Assembly (NCBI GenBank): GCA_016791065.1 | Contig: JAEUOD010000113.1 | Span: 1 to 49,562 of the forward strand | Direction: 5' to 3' | Origin: Dechloromonas sp. | GTDB taxonomy: Bacteria; Pseudomonadota; Gammaproteobacteria; Burkholderiales; Rhodocyclaceae | DNA: 49,562 nt | Shown: one piece after another, positions 19,517 to 30,286 of the stretch | Position numbering within the stretch: the stretch's first letter is position 1 | Layout of the letters: every line of letters starts with the position of its first letter | Notes under the pieces: model-generated | Databases searched by the model: none | What the model saw: the letters and a program-made list of their open reading frames with translations, nothing else | Told to the model about the DNA's origin: nothing | Made by a program: the position numbers and the translations under genes

Positions 19517-22500
19517 CTAAACCGCTATCGTGGCGCGCAGGCGCTCCGCCGCAACCTCATCCTGCAAAGAACGCAGGCACAGCAGCAGTCGTTCGCGCAG
19601 CCCCTCCATTTCCGGCAGCAGGCCAGCTGCCTCGTCGGCCCGCCCCGCATCGAGCAAGCCGGCGATTCGATGTCCCAGGCGGTGCACCTCGTCATGCACC
19701 GGCACCAGACCGGAGAAGGCTGGAAAGGCGGCGTAACGCGCCCTGCCCTGCGAGTTCAGCCAGCCCCCGAAGCGGCACTGGTCGGTGGCCAGCGGCGGAC
19801 ACTCGAGCCGCAACTCCGGCTTCCGGACACATTGCTGCAACTGCTCGACCCAGTGCCGATGATCAAGTTCGGCGAACAGCAAGGGCAGGTCATCGTGCGG
19901 CCAGCGCAGGCGCCCGGCTGCCAGCCAGACCGGATCGGGACGCCAGCTTTGCGCCCAGGCCGACACTGCCTCGGCTGGCATCGGGCGGGCGATGGCATAG
20001 CCTTGAGCCAGTTCACAGCCCAGATGGATGAGCATGACACCTTGGGCAATCTCCTCGACCCCTTCGGCAACCGGCACCCGCCGGAAGGCGCGGGTCAGCC
20101 CGATGATGCCCTCGATGATCGCGAGGTATTCCGGATCAACCAGCATGTCGCGAATGAACGACTGGTCGATCTTCAGGACATCGGCCGGCAGGCGCTTGAA
20201 ATAGGTCAGCGATGAATAGCCAGTACCGAAATCGTCAATCGCGAAGCTGGCACCGAGCGCGCGACATTCGGCCATCACCTTCGAAACGGCTTCGATGTCG
20301 CTGAGCGCCACCGACTCCAGGACTTCAAGTTCGACGGCGTGGCGCGGCACCTGTTGCGACTTGCCGAGCAAGCCTTCGAGATAGCCGAGAAAACCCGGCG
20401 ACTCGAGGTGACGCGGCGATACGTTGATGCTGACCGACCAGTCATGACCGGCGGCACGCCAGCGTTGCAATTCCCCGATGGCCTCGGCGAGCACCCACTC
20501 GCCGAGCGGAATGGCGAGTTCGCTGGCCTCGACCAAGGGGATGAAATCGGCCGGTGCGACTAGTCCGCGCGCTGGATCCTGCCAGCGGATGAGCGCCTCG
20601 AAGCCGACAATCTCGCCGCTCGCCAGCCGCACCTTGGGCTGGTAATACAACCTGAACTCGCCATTCTGCAAGGCTGCCTCGACGCGATTGAGCAAGCCGC
20701 GATGACTGCGCGCCAGACGGTCATGCTCAGGATCGAACAGGTGGTAGCGATTCTTGCCGGCCTCCTTGGCCACATACATGGCCTGGTCGGCGTGGCGCAA
20801 CAGGGTATCGGGGTCGCCGTCGTCGTCGGGATAGATGGTGACACCGATGCTGGCCGACACTTGCATTGGCAACTCTCCGAGCATGACCGGCTCACCCAGT
20901 GCGCGCAAGAGCCTGACCAGCGCACGCTCGCAGTCTTCGACCGAACCGATGTCGGCCATGAGCAGGACGAACTCGTCACCCCCCAGGCGCGCCACCGAAT
21001 CGCCGCCGCGAATGGCCTGCTGCAGACGACGGGCTATTTCGACCAGCAGGCGATCTCCGGCATGGTGACCGTGCGTGTCGTTAACCGCCTTGAAGCCGTC
21101 GAGATCGAGATAGGCGACCGCCAGACGCTGGCCTTGCCGGCGTCCGCGGGATATCGCGACATTCATGCGGTCGGCGAGTAGAACGCGGTTGGGCAGACCC
21201 GTCAGCGCATCGTAATGTGCGATCTGTTCCAGTTGGCGCTGCTGCTCCTTGAGCTGACTGATATCGACGAAGGTACCGATGTAGCGACTGATCCCGCCGG
21301 CCTCATCAAGCACGCTGGAAATGCTCAGCAACTCAGCATAGACCTCGCCGCTCTTGCGACGATTCCAGATCTCGCCTTGCCAATGGCCATGCTCGGCTAG
21401 CGCCTGCCACATCTGCGCATAGAACTCTGGCCCTTGGTGACCCGATTTGAGGAGGCTTGGACTCTGTCCGACGACCTCCTCCCGGCGATAGCCGGTGATC
21501 TCGGTAAAGGCCGGATTGACGTCGAGGATCCGGCCGCCGGTATCGGTGATAGTGATGCCTTCGCGGGCATGCCCGAAGACGCTTGCGGCAAGACGCAGCC
21601 CTTCCTCCATACGCTTGCGCTCGGAAATATCGTGAATAATCGCGAACAGCAGCGTCTTGCCCTCATGAACGATCGGCGAGGCGTGCATTTCCACCGAGCG
21701 CACCTCGCCATTCGCTAAACGATGCTCGAAGAGCAGGATGTTGCGCCCACCGCTGACCGCCGCGGCAATTTCGGCCAGCACCGTCGGGGCAGCCTGCAGG
21801 GAAATCTCCTGGATCGAACGCTCCAGCAACTCCTTGCGGGGGTAGCCGTAAAAGCCGCGTGCCGCGAGATTGGCGCTCAGGATGCGACCATCCAGCGGAT
21901 CGAGCAGCAGCATGACCGCCGCGTGCTCCTCGATCATCGAGCGGAATCGTGACTCGCTTTCGGCCAGCGCCGCCTGCTTGCTGTCGAGATCGGCTACCAG
22001 CCCCTGGATACCGCCGGCCATCCGGTTGAACGTGGCGATCAGCGAACGGATTTCCGGACTGCCTTCGAGGCCTGCCCGGATCGTCCAGTCCCCCTCGCCG
22101 AAGTGCCGCGCCGCTTCGTTGAGGCGACCAAGCGGCTGCAGGCTGCGGGCGACGACCAGAACGATGCAGAGGAATTCCAGGCAAACGGCGAACAGGAGAA
22201 TTTCCAGTTGAGCGACGAAATGCTCCCACAGACGACCTTCAGCCGCCTGCATGTTCATCACGATACTGACCCGGCCGTAGTTTCGGCCACCGATCTCCAG
22301 TTCGCCCTCCCGACGGACCTCTGGCAGGCCGAGCCAGTCGTGGAAGATGGCAGGAACAGGCTGACTGGCCGATTTCTCCAGCACCTCGACGGCGTTGCCC
22401 CGCTCGTCGACCCAAGTCATCGCATCGATCGCCTCGCGGCGCACCCGCGCCGCAAGAATCTGCCGGGCGACGCTGTAGTCGCCGATCACCGCTGGTTCGG

Positions 22501-22648
22501 TCAAGGCCGCCAGGACAAACACCAATTCGTTATCGGCCTGTTCGGCCAACTCCTCGCCGACTTGCTGGGTGCTTTGCCGCAGGCTGGTGTAAAGCAGCGC
22601 TGCGCCGGCCACCAGCAAGGCCATGCCCGTCATCAGCAGCAGACGCAA
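19517..22648 (-). CDS. Membrane GGDEF-EAL protein with PAS domains and C-terminal CZB-like domain
   Basis: About 1043 residues. Two membrane helices flank a periplasmic sensor (about 25-145), followed by HAMP, two PAS domains (about 230-450), GGDEF and EAL. ARLGGDEFVLL is intact and is preceded by an RxxD inhibitory site (RGGD, five residues before). The EAL domain keeps its key residues: FEALIRW, INVSPRHL, DDFGTGYSSL, LKIDQSF and AEGVE. Both c-di-GMP synthesis and hydrolysis are therefore possible. The last ~110 residues (HRHW, DQCRFGGWL, HDEVH) resemble the zinc-binding CZB domain. The start is uncertain: TTG 22648 is the only usual start codon after an in-frame TAG, with no clear ribosome site. 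Confidence 0.92.
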   Translation of the reverse strand: MRLLLMTGMALLVAGAALLYTSLRQSTQQVGEELAEQADNELVFVLAALTEPAVIGDYSVARQILAARVRREAIDAMTWVDERGNAVEVLEKSASQPVPAIFHDWLGLPEVRREGELEIGGRNYGRVSIVMNMQAAEGRLWEHFVAQLEILLFAVCLEFLCIVLVVARSLQPLGRLNEAARHFGEGDWTIRAGLEGSPEIRSLIATFNRMAGGIQGLVADLDSKQAALAESESRFRSMIEEHAAVMLLLDPLDGRILSANLAARGFYGYPRKELLERSIQEISLQAAPTVLAEIAAAVSGGRNILLFEHRLANGEVRSVEMHASPIVHEGKTLLFAIIHDISERKRMEEGLRLAASVFGHAREGITITDTGGRILDVNPAFTEITGYRREEVVGQSPSLLKSGHQGPEFYAQMWQALAEHGHWQGEIWNRRKSGEVYAELLSISSVLDEAGGISRYIGTFVDISQLKEQQRQLEQIAHYDALTGLPNRVLLADRMNVAISRGRRQGQRLAVAYLDLDGFKAVNDTHGHHAGDRLLVEIARRLQQAIRGGDSVARLGGDEFVLLMADIGSVEDCERALVRLLRALGEPVMLGELPMQVSASIGVTIYPDDDGDPDTLLRHADQAMYVAKEAGKNRYHLFDPEHDRLARSHRGLLNRVEAALQNGEFRLYYQPKVRLASGEIVGFEALIRWQDPARGLVAPADFIPLVEASELAIPLGEWVLAEAIGELQRWRAAGHDWSVSINVSPRHLESPGFLGYLEGLLGKSQQVPRHAVELEVLESVALSDIEAVSKVMAECRALGASFAIDDFGTGYSSLTYFKRLPADVLKIDQSFIRDMLVDPEYLAIIEGIIGLTRAFRRVPVAEGVEEIAQGVMLIHLGCELAQGYAIARPMPAEAVSAWAQSWRPDPVWLAAGRLRWPHDDLPLLFAELDHRHWVEQLQQCVRKPELRLECPPLATDQCRFGGWLNSQGRARYAAFPAFSGLVPVHDEVHRLGHRIAGLLDAGRADEAAGLLPEMEGLRERLLLCLRSLQDEVAAERLRATIAV

Positions 22649-22720
22649 GGTCAGGCTCAGATGGCGCCAGCGGAATTTCAGCAGGATGCGGGCTAGGATG
22701 GCAGGTTCCCCAAAGGCTGA

Positions 22721-23590
22721 CTATGGCGAGCAACCGGCGCAATCGCGCACCAGCGTCGTTTTGTAGAAGCGTCGGTAGTTGTCGTAGTCCCGCTCCGCCG
22801 CCACTACAAAGCCGTAGGGGGGCTGCTGCTTGATCACGGCAGCACAACTGGCAAGCAACCGCTGCCCCTCGGGATCATCCTGCATACCCAGCAACGCCGC
22901 CTGAAGTGCTGCGACCTGCATCGCAGGAAGGCGTGGATGAACAGCGATCGGCCAGGTCATGTATTTCTCGGACGACCACAGGACCCGGTAAGCAAAACCC
23001 TCTCGCTCGGAAAACTCCCGCATGACTTGCGAATGCACGGCAGCGGCCTGGATGCGTCCGCTGGCGAGTTGCCCCATGACGCCCTCCTGGTTGCCGGCAA
23101 AATTGGGCTTGATCTCGACCCCCGTCCGCAGAATCTCGTTCATCGGCAAGGCGTAGGCGATGAATACGGAGCGCGACGAGAAACCGACTTCCTTACCGGC
23201 GATATCCCTGAAGGTCTTGAGGGGAGAATTTCTGGCCACCACAATTTGGCCCTGTACCGGCGGCCCAGCCGTCCGGGCGACGACGCGGTAGCCGACCGCT
23301 TGCGCCTGCGGACTGAAGATGGTTCCCGAGACAACGAGGTCGGCATCGCCCCGATTGATCATCTCGACCGTTTCGGCCTGCGAGCGACCGATCTGGAGTT
23401 GCAGGGGGATGCCGCTCCGGCGCCCGACGTAGTCAAGGATGGGATTCCAGTATTGCGCGGTCAGAGTCGCGCTGCGCAGGTTGATCACGATCACGCGCAG
23501 CGGCTCCTCCGCCAGAGGCGCCGCAAAAGCCTGGGCAGACAGCATGAATGCCAGACAAAGACAGCCTAGAAAGCGAGCGAGAACAGGCAT
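22721..23590 (-). CDS. PhnD/SsuA-like periplasmic substrate-binding protein
   Basis: 289 residues with a signal peptide (cut near AQAFA-APL). The body is the phosphate/phosphonate-binding PhnD-type fold: LRVIVINLRSATLTAQYWNPILDYVG, INRGDADLVVSGTIFSP and REFSEREGFAYRVLWSSEKY. No ABC permease or ATPase is nearby. Its stop is 72 bases before the GGDEF-EAL start, in the same direction, so it more likely serves as a ligand-sensing partner than as a transporter part. The ligand is unknown. Confidence 0.85.
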   Translation of the reverse strand: MPVLARFLGCLCLAFMLSAQAFAAPLAEEPLRVIVINLRSATLTAQYWNPILDYVGRRSGIPLQLQIGRSQAETVEMINRGDADLVVSGTIFSPQAQAVGYRVVARTAGPPVQGQIVVARNSPLKTFRDIAGKEVGFSSRSVFIAYALPMNEILRTGVEIKPNFAGNQEGVMGQLASGRIQAAAVHSQVMREFSEREGFAYRVLWSSEKYMTWPIAVHPRLPAMQVAALQAALLGMQDDPEGQRLLASCAAVIKQQPPYGFVVAAERDYDNYRRFYKTTLVRDCAGCSP

Positions 23591-23672
23591 GATCAGCAAT
23601 ACGGCATGAGTGAGCACGAGCGCCGGATGCCTCCGATTGTAGTCCCGCGTCCACCCCATGCGTCGATCACGG

Positions 23673-24956
23673 CTAGAGATAGCCGAGATGTCGCGGCAAC
23701 CACAACGCCAGATCAGGGACGAAGGTGACCAGCAGCATGGCACACCCCATCGCGGCGACCATCCAGAGCACCCAGCCGACCGTGGTATCCATCGAAATTC
23801 CGGCCATCCGCGACGTCACCATCAGGTTCACCCCCATCGGCGGCGTGAACTGTCCAAGCGCCATATTCATCGTAATGATGACCCCGAACCAGACCAGATC
23901 CCAGTTGAAATGCACGGCGATCGGGACCAGCAAGGGCAGGAAGATGAAATAGATGGAAATGGCATCGAGAAACATCCCGGCGACCAGCAGGAGCCCTTGA
24001 ATAGCCAGCAACATCGCCGTCTCGGAGAAACCGGTGCCGAGAACGGCCTGCGCCAGGCGATCGAAGGTGCCCAAGGTGCTGCTTGCCCAGGCGAAGACAC
24101 TCGCCAGCGCGACGATGATCATGATGACCGAGGAAATCTCTGCCGACTCGATCAGAACCTGATAGACATCGCGCCAACGGAGCGAACGGTAGATCAGCAT
24201 GCCGACAAAGAGACCGTAGAAAACCGCCACGACGGCCGCCTCGGTAGGTGTGAAGGCGCCGCTGCGCATGCCACCGAGAATGATGACCGGCGCCAGCAGA
24301 CCCCAACCGGCCTCCTTGAGGCTCTGCCAGAAAGGCGGCCTGACCTCGGCCGGCTCAGCTTCGAAATTGTGGCGCACCGACAGCCACCAAGCCATCAGGA
24401 TCAAGGACACACCGGCCAGGATGCCGGGGATGATGCCGGCAGCAAACAGTGCCGGTACCGAGGCCTGCGGCACCAGCAAGCTGTAGATGACGAAAGCGAT
24501 GGACGGTGGAATCAGGATGCCAGTCGAACCGGCAGCACCGATGACGCTGGCGGTGAAAGCACGCGGATAGCCGGCCTTGATCATCGACGGCAGCATCACC
24601 GCACCGACGGCGGCCGAGTCGGCCGGGCCGGAACCGGAAATGCCCCCCATGATCATGGCGACCAGGATAGCCACGATGGCCAGACTGCCCCGACGCTCCC
24701 CGACCAGCGCCGAAGCAAAGCGGACGATGCCGGCGGCCACGCCGGCACGCTCGAAAATCAGCCCCGCGATGACAAAAACCGGAATCGCCATCAGAGGATA
24801 TTTGGCCACACCGGTATAAACATTGGTCGGCAGGGACATCATGCCGAGTCCGGAAATCGCGACGACCAGCGTTCCGGCCAGCCCCATGGCGACCGCCAGA
24901 GGCACACCGGAGAGCATGAGGACAATGAAACTACCGAACAGAAGCCAGTCCATCAT
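23673..24956 (-). CDS. dctM: TRAP transporter large permease (DctM)
   Basis: 427 residues, about twelve helices, the Na+-coupled transport subunit of a tripartite TRAP importer. Family segments are LSGVPLAVAMGLAG, PLMAIPVFVIAGLIFERAGVA, GGISGSGPADSAAVGAVMLPSM and PPSIAFVIYSLLV. ATG 24956 overlaps the dctQ stop. It ends the dctPQM operon. Specificity rests with the binding protein and is not evident. Confidence 0.96.
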   Translation of the reverse strand: MMDWLLFGSFIVLMLSGVPLAVAMGLAGTLVVAISGLGMMSLPTNVYTGVAKYPLMAIPVFVIAGLIFERAGVAAGIVRFASALVGERRGSLAIVAILVAMIMGGISGSGPADSAAVGAVMLPSMIKAGYPRAFTASVIGAAGSTGILIPPSIAFVIYSLLVPQASVPALFAAGIIPGILAGVSLILMAWWLSVRHNFEAEPAEVRPPFWQSLKEAGWGLLAPVIILGGMRSGAFTPTEAAVVAVFYGLFVGMLIYRSLRWRDVYQVLIESAEISSVIMIIVALASVFAWASSTLGTFDRLAQAVLGTGFSETAMLLAIQGLLLVAGMFLDAISIYFIFLPLLVPIAVHFNWDLVWFGVIITMNMALGQFTPPMGVNLMVTSRMAGISMDTTVGWVLWMVAAMGCAMLLVTFVPDLALWLPRHLGYL

Positions 24957-25438
24957 TTCGCCCCCCGCCCGACCAGTACCAGCAAGCGCAGCACGATGAC
25001 GCAGGAGAGCAGCGGCAACCAGATGGTGTACCACCACTGCGGAACGCCCAGGGAGGGCGAGGTGACCTCGAAGCTGTAGTCATCCCAGGCCATCAGGGCC
25101 CCGTACCAGGCCAGCAGAGCAAACATCAGCAGCGAGCACAGCGCCCCCCAGCGGAAGGCCAGTGCCTTGAGGGCCGGCTTGCGGTCGACAAGGTAATCGA
25201 TGGCGATGTGGTGCCGGGTAACGAACGCATGCGAGGCGCCGACCAGGGTCATCACAACCAGAAGGGCAACCGATATTTCCTCGGTAAAAGCAAAGGAAAT
25301 ATCGGTGAAATAGCGCACTACCACATTGGCCATGGTCAGGAGGCAAAGCAGCGCCATCGAGAACGCCATCAGGAAACGCTCGACCGCTGCGAGCGTCAAC
25401 TTGCCGCCCTCCCGGGCGGCATTCTGCTTGTCGGACAT
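24953..25438 (-). CDS. dctQ: TRAP transporter small permease (DctQ)
   Basis: 161 residues with four predicted helices. MANVVVRYFTDISFAFTEEISVALLVVMTLVGASHAFVTRHHIAIDYLVD is the DctQ core spanning helices two and three. It couples the binding protein to DctM. The start at MSDKQNAAREGG avoids overlap with dctP and is seven bases after its stop. It overlaps dctM by four bases. Confidence 0.95.
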   Translation of the reverse strand: MSDKQNAAREGGKLTLAAVERFLMAFSMALLCLLTMANVVVRYFTDISFAFTEEISVALLVVMTLVGASHAFVTRHHIAIDYLVDRKPALKALAFRWGALCSLLMFALLAWYGALMAWDDYSFEVTSPSLGVPQWWYTIWLPLLSCVIVLRLLVLVGRGAK

Positions 25439-25445
25439 GGGTGAA

Positions 25446-26465
25446 TCAGCGCTTGGCGATGGCGGTTTCAGCTTTCTTGACCAAATCCGCACCAATCGTC
25501 TTCGACCATTTCTCGTAAACCGGGCGGGTCGCCTGGACGAACTGGGCGCGCTGCTCAGCCGTAGGATTGGTCACCGTCACACCAGCCGCCTCGATCTGCT
25601 TGAGCACGGCATTGTCGCTGCCGGCGATACCCTTGCGCGCCTTCTCGACGTTCTCGCGCCCGGCCTGGATCGCCGCCTGGCGCACCGCCTCGCGATCGGC
25701 CGGAGTCCAGCTTGCCCAGACCTGCTTGTTGACCACGAAGATCAAGGGATCGGCAACATAGTGCCAAAGCGTCAAATGCTTCTGTCCGACGTTGGAAAGC
25801 TTGGCCGCCACAAACACGGAAAGCGGGTTTTCCTGGCCATCGACAGCACCGGAAGCCAGGGCAGGTTGCGCGTCAGCCCAGCTCATCTGGGTCGGATTGG
25901 CCCCCAGGGCGCTGAAGGTCTCGTTATAGAGCGGCGAACCGACGACACGGAATTTCATGCCCTTCATGTCAGCCGGCGAAGCAATCGGCCGCTTGGAGTT
26001 GGACATTTCGCGGAAGCCGTTCTCGCCCCAGGCGAGCGGCACAACTTCGCGCTTTTCCAGAACGGCGAAAAGCTCCTTGCCAACCTCACCCTGAGTAAGG
26101 GCATCGATTGCCTTGTAGTCCGGCATCAGAAAGGGCAGAGAGAAAAGGTTGAGTTCCTTGACCTGCGGAGACCAGTTGATGGTCGAACCAATCGACAGGT
26201 CGATCACCCCCTGACGAATGGCCGTGAATTCACGGGTCTGGTCACCGCCAACCAGCGAGTTGCCGGAATAGAGTTTGATGTTGATGCGCCCCTGGGTCTT
26301 TTCCTTGACCAGTTCGATCCAGCGCTCGCCAGCCTGCCCCCAGGGGAAAGCCGGCCCGAGGGTAGTGGAGAGGCGATACTCGTTGCGGTAGCTCTGAGCC
26401 TCCGCTACACCGCTGGCCAGAAGGCAAGCGGTCATGGCGACGGCGATGAATGTTCTGCGCTGCAT
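25446..26465 (-). CDS. dctP: TRAP transporter substrate-binding protein (DctP family)
   Basis: 339 residues with a signal peptide (about 1-23, cut at GVAEA-QSY). DctP-family marks are FTAIRQGVIDLSIGS, MKGMKFRVVGSPLYNETFSALGANPTQMSW with the conserved carboxylate-binding Arg in KFRV, and GAVDGQENPLSVF. It captures an organic acid in the periplasm, often a C4-dicarboxylate or aromatic/keto acid, but the ligand is not predictable here. A ribosome site AAGGAGAGAG precedes the ATG. First gene of dctPQM. Confidence 0.95.
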   Translation of the reverse strand: MQRRTFIAVAMTACLLASGVAEAQSYRNEYRLSTTLGPAFPWGQAGERWIELVKEKTQGRINIKLYSGNSLVGGDQTREFTAIRQGVIDLSIGSTINWSPQVKELNLFSLPFLMPDYKAIDALTQGEVGKELFAVLEKREVVPLAWGENGFREMSNSKRPIASPADMKGMKFRVVGSPLYNETFSALGANPTQMSWADAQPALASGAVDGQENPLSVFVAAKLSNVGQKHLTLWHYVADPLIFVVNKQVWASWTPADREAVRQAAIQAGRENVEKARKGIAGSDNAVLKQIEAAGVTVTNPTAEQRAQFVQATRPVYEKWSKTIGADLVKKAETAIAKR

Positions 26466-26497
26466 ATCTCTCTCCTTATTTTTGGGGTAAATCGGGG

Positions 26498-26527
26498 ATT
26501 ATCGATGCCCCCCCGTCACACACGCAA
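26498..26527 (-). promoter_or_regulatory. Sigma-70-like promoter for dctPQM
   Basis: On the minus strand, TTGCGT (26522-26527) and GATAAT (26498-26503) are separated by 18 bp. This lies about 30 bases before the dctP ATG and just past the csp terminator, the expected place for the operon promoter. Confidence 0.45.
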
Positions 26528-26558
26528 CCGGAAAGCACCTTGCCTGGTGCGTAAACGC

Positions 26559-26585
26559 AAAAAAGCCCGGAAAACCGGGCTTTTT
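26559..26585 (-). terminator. Intrinsic terminator of the cold-shock gene
   Basis: An 11-bp inverted repeat, AAAAAGCCCGG (26560-26570) and CCGGGCTTTTT (26575-26585), has a four-base loop and T-runs on both strands. It lies 22 bases after the csp stop on the minus strand. It can work in both directions. Confidence 0.85.
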
Positions 26586-26606
26586 CAGATCAGGCTTCGC
26601 CTTGGC

Positions 26607-26813
26607 TTATTCGGCCGGGCGGATGTTTGCAGCCTGCTTGCCCTTCGGGCCGGTGACGACGTCGAAGGTCACCTTCTGGTTTTCGGCCAGGGTCTTGAAA
26701 CCGTTGCCTTGAATGGCAGAGAAGTGAGCGAAGAGATCTTCGCCGCCTTCAGACGGGGAGATAAAACCAAAACCCTTGGAGTCGTTGAACCACTTGACGG
26801 TACCAGTTGCCAT
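26607..26813 (-). CDS. Cold-shock domain protein (CspA family)
   Basis: 68 residues, an OB-fold RNA chaperone. The RNP1 motif KGFGFISP and the RNP2 motif DLFAHFSAI are intact, and it starts [16 protein letters not shown]. It binds single-stranded RNA or DNA and melts mRNA structure, often on cold shock or entry to stationary phase. It is monocistronic: the roughly 220-base upstream gap after murA holds a long AT-rich leader/promoter region, as is common for csp genes, and its own terminator follows. Cold induction is not shown by the sequence. Confidence 0.97.
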   Translation of the reverse strand: MATGTVKWFNDSKGFGFISPSEGGEDLFAHFSAIQGNGFKTLAENQKVTFDVVTGPKGKQAANIRPAE

Positions 26814-26999
26814 TTATAGCTTCCTTGGAAAAAATTAACGAGCTTGCGCCCAAAACAAATACGAGACCCAAGACGGAGAAGCTGACAAACCGTGACACGG
26901 CGCAGGAACAACACACTGCCTGGAAATCGCGAGGCCCGAGTATGCGGGAGAGTGGCGGGAATGCAAAGTATTTTTTCAGTTTTTTTAAAAAGCGGTGTA

Positions 27000-27015
27000 G
27001 AAAGCCCCGGCTTTC
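27000..27015 (-). terminator. Possible murA terminator hairpin
   Basis: GAAAGC-CCCG-GCTTTC forms a 6-bp stem 19 bases past the murA stop on the minus strand. A T-run (CTTTTT) follows eight or so bases later. The distance makes it a weak candidate. The rest of 26814-26999 is AT-rich and probably contains the csp promoter and leader. Confidence 0.35.
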
Positions 27016-27033
27016 ATCCTTGAAACAACACCG

Positions 27034-28522
<1,489 letters not shown>

Positions 28523-28526
28523 GGGT

Positions 28527-29279
28527 TCAGGCTCTGAGTTTCCAGCCACGCTTGAGCAGGTTGAGAGTCAGCAGGGTGACCGCTGCGAAGCAGGCAAAAA
28601 CGACTCCCAGACTGATTTCCGGCGCCACGTCGGAGACGCCGAAGAAACCGTAACGGAAGCCGTCGATCATGTAAAAGACGGGATTGTAATGCGACACGCC
28701 CTGCCAGAACGTGGGCAATGTGTAAATCGAGTAGAAGACGCCGGAGAGCATGGTCAGCGGCATGATCAGGAAATTCTGGAAGGCGGCGAGCTGGTCGAAT
28801 TTCTCGGACCAGATGCCGGCGATCATGCCGAGTGCCCCGAAAAGCGCGCCGCCCAGCAGAGAGAACGCCAGGATCCAGAGCGGTGCCACGATCTTCAGTT
28901 CGGTGAACCAGACAGTTGCCGCCAGGACCCCGACCCCGACCATCAGACCACGCGCCAGAGCGGCCAGGATGTAGGCGGCAAAGAAGGCACTGTAGGGAAT
29001 CGGCGGCAGCAGCACGAAGACGATGGAGCCGGTGATTTTCGCTTGGATCAGGCTCGACGAGGAATTGGCGAAGGCATTCTGCAAGACCTGCATCATGACC
29101 AGCCCCGGCACCAGGAAGGTGGTGTAGCGCACGCCATGCACCCGCACATGCTCGTCAAGGACATGACCGAAGATCAGCAGGTAGAGCAGCGCCGTCAGCA
29201 CTGGCGCGCCGACGGTCTGGAAGGCAACCTTCCAGAAGCGCAGCAGTTCCTTGTAGAACAGCGTCCAGAAGCCGATCAT
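28527..29279 (-). CDS. ABC-2 type transporter permease (YadH-like)
   Basis: 250 residues with six predicted helices, ABC-2 family. It starts MIGFWTLFYKELLRFWKVAFQTVGAPVL, the typical amphipathic entry of YadH-like permeases. LLGGALFGALGMIAGIWSEKFDQL and FYSIYTLPTFWQGVSHYNPVFYMIDGFR are characteristic. It partners the upstream ATPase, which it overlaps by four bases. Location between mlaB and ibaG is conserved in betaproteobacteria. The cargo is unknown. Confidence 0.92.
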   Translation of the reverse strand: MIGFWTLFYKELLRFWKVAFQTVGAPVLTALLYLLIFGHVLDEHVRVHGVRYTTFLVPGLVMMQVLQNAFANSSSSLIQAKITGSIVFVLLPPIPYSAFFAAYILAALARGLMVGVGVLAATVWFTELKIVAPLWILAFSLLGGALFGALGMIAGIWSEKFDQLAAFQNFLIMPLTMLSGVFYSIYTLPTFWQGVSHYNPVFYMIDGFRYGFFGVSDVAPEISLGVVFACFAAVTLLTLNLLKRGWKLRA

Positions 29280-29995
29280 TGATTCATCGTCCGGACAAAA
29301 ACATCTTCAAGCGTACCGCCGGGATGGGCAGCCATCAGGTTGGCCGTAGTATCGAGGGCGATGACCTTGCCCTGCTTCATCAGCGCGATTCGGCCACAGA
29401 GTGCTTCCGCCTCTTCGAGGTAGTGCGTGGTCAGGATGATAGTGTGGCCTTCGTTGTTCAGGCGCCTGACGAACTGCCACAAGCCTTGGCGCAACTCGAC
29501 ATCGACCCCTGCCGTCGGCTCGTCGAGGACAATAACCGGAGGCTTGTGCACCAGCGCTTGGGCGACCAGCACACGGCGCTTCATGCCCCCCGAGAGACGC
29601 CGCATGTTGACGTCCGCCTTGCTCGTCAGGTCGAGGTTATCGAGGATTTCGTCGATCCAGTCGTCATTCTTGCGGATACCAAAATAGCCGGACTGGATAC
29701 GCAAGGTCTCGCGCACATTGAAGAAGGGATCGAAGACCAGTTCCTGCGGCACCACCCCCAGCAACCGGCGGGCCTCGCGAAAATCCTTGATGACATCGTG
29801 CCCCAGCACTTTGAGCACACCGGAGTCCGGTCGCACCAGGCCCGCCAGCGAGGAAATCAGCGTCGTCTTGCCCGCTCCGTTTGGACCGAGCAGACCGAAA
29901 AACGCGCCTTGTTCGATTTCCAGCGCCACCCCGGCCAAAGCCTGCAGCGAACCGAAATGCTTGACGACATCGACGATGGAAACAGCGGCAACCAT
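29276..29995 (-). CDS. ABC transporter ATP-binding protein (YadG-like)
   Basis: 239 residues. Walker A is LGPNGAGKTTL, the signature is RRLSGGMKRRVLVAQAL, Walker B is VIVLDEPTAGVD and the switch histidine is in IILTTHYLEEAE. It is the ATPase of an ABC-2 export pair with the following permease. It starts nine bases after the mlaB stop and so appears to be transcribed with the mla genes. Confidence 0.95.
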   Translation of the reverse strand: MVAAVSIVDVVKHFGSLQALAGVALEIEQGAFFGLLGPNGAGKTTLISSLAGLVRPDSGVLKVLGHDVIKDFREARRLLGVVPQELVFDPFFNVRETLRIQSGYFGIRKNDDWIDEILDNLDLTSKADVNMRRLSGGMKRRVLVAQALVHKPPVIVLDEPTAGVDVELRQGLWQFVRRLNNEGHTIILTTHYLEEAEALCGRIALMKQGKVIALDTTANLMAAHPGGTLEDVFVRTMNQ

Positions 29996-30004
29996 AAATC
30001 CCCC

Positions 30005-30286
30005 TCAGGCGAGGGGCAGCAGTTCGGTAACGCCGTACAGTTCAGCCAGCGAACGGACGCCCGTCGGAATATGGGCGAACTTGATCTTGGAGCGCGTGAC
30101 TTCGGCCGAGCGCAACCAACCCAGCATGACGGCAATCGCGGAGGAGTCGGCCTCGGTCACCTCCGAAAAATCGAACACCTGCTCCCCGGCCTGCAATGCA
30201 GAACGGCCTGCTGCAAGCAGGCCGCGCGCATTATCCATAGTCAGAGGCACCTTGACATGCAGGCGCCCGCCTTCGCAGTCGATCAC
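30005..30286 (-). CDS. mlaB: STAS-domain protein MlaB
   Basis: 93 residues, STAS fold. DFSEVTEADSSAIAVMLGWL carries the conserved Ser segment typical of MlaB, which binds MlaF and supports the MlaFEDB complex. GTG 30286 overlaps the mlaC TGA (GTGA junction). It is the last gene of the mlaFEDACB order. Short STAS proteins are similar to one another, but the context settles the identity. Confidence 0.93.
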   Translation of the reverse strand: MIDCEGGRLHVKVPLTMDNARGLLAAGRSALQAGEQVFDFSEVTEADSSAIAVMLGWLRSAEVTRSKIKFAHIPTGVRSLAELYGVTELLPLA

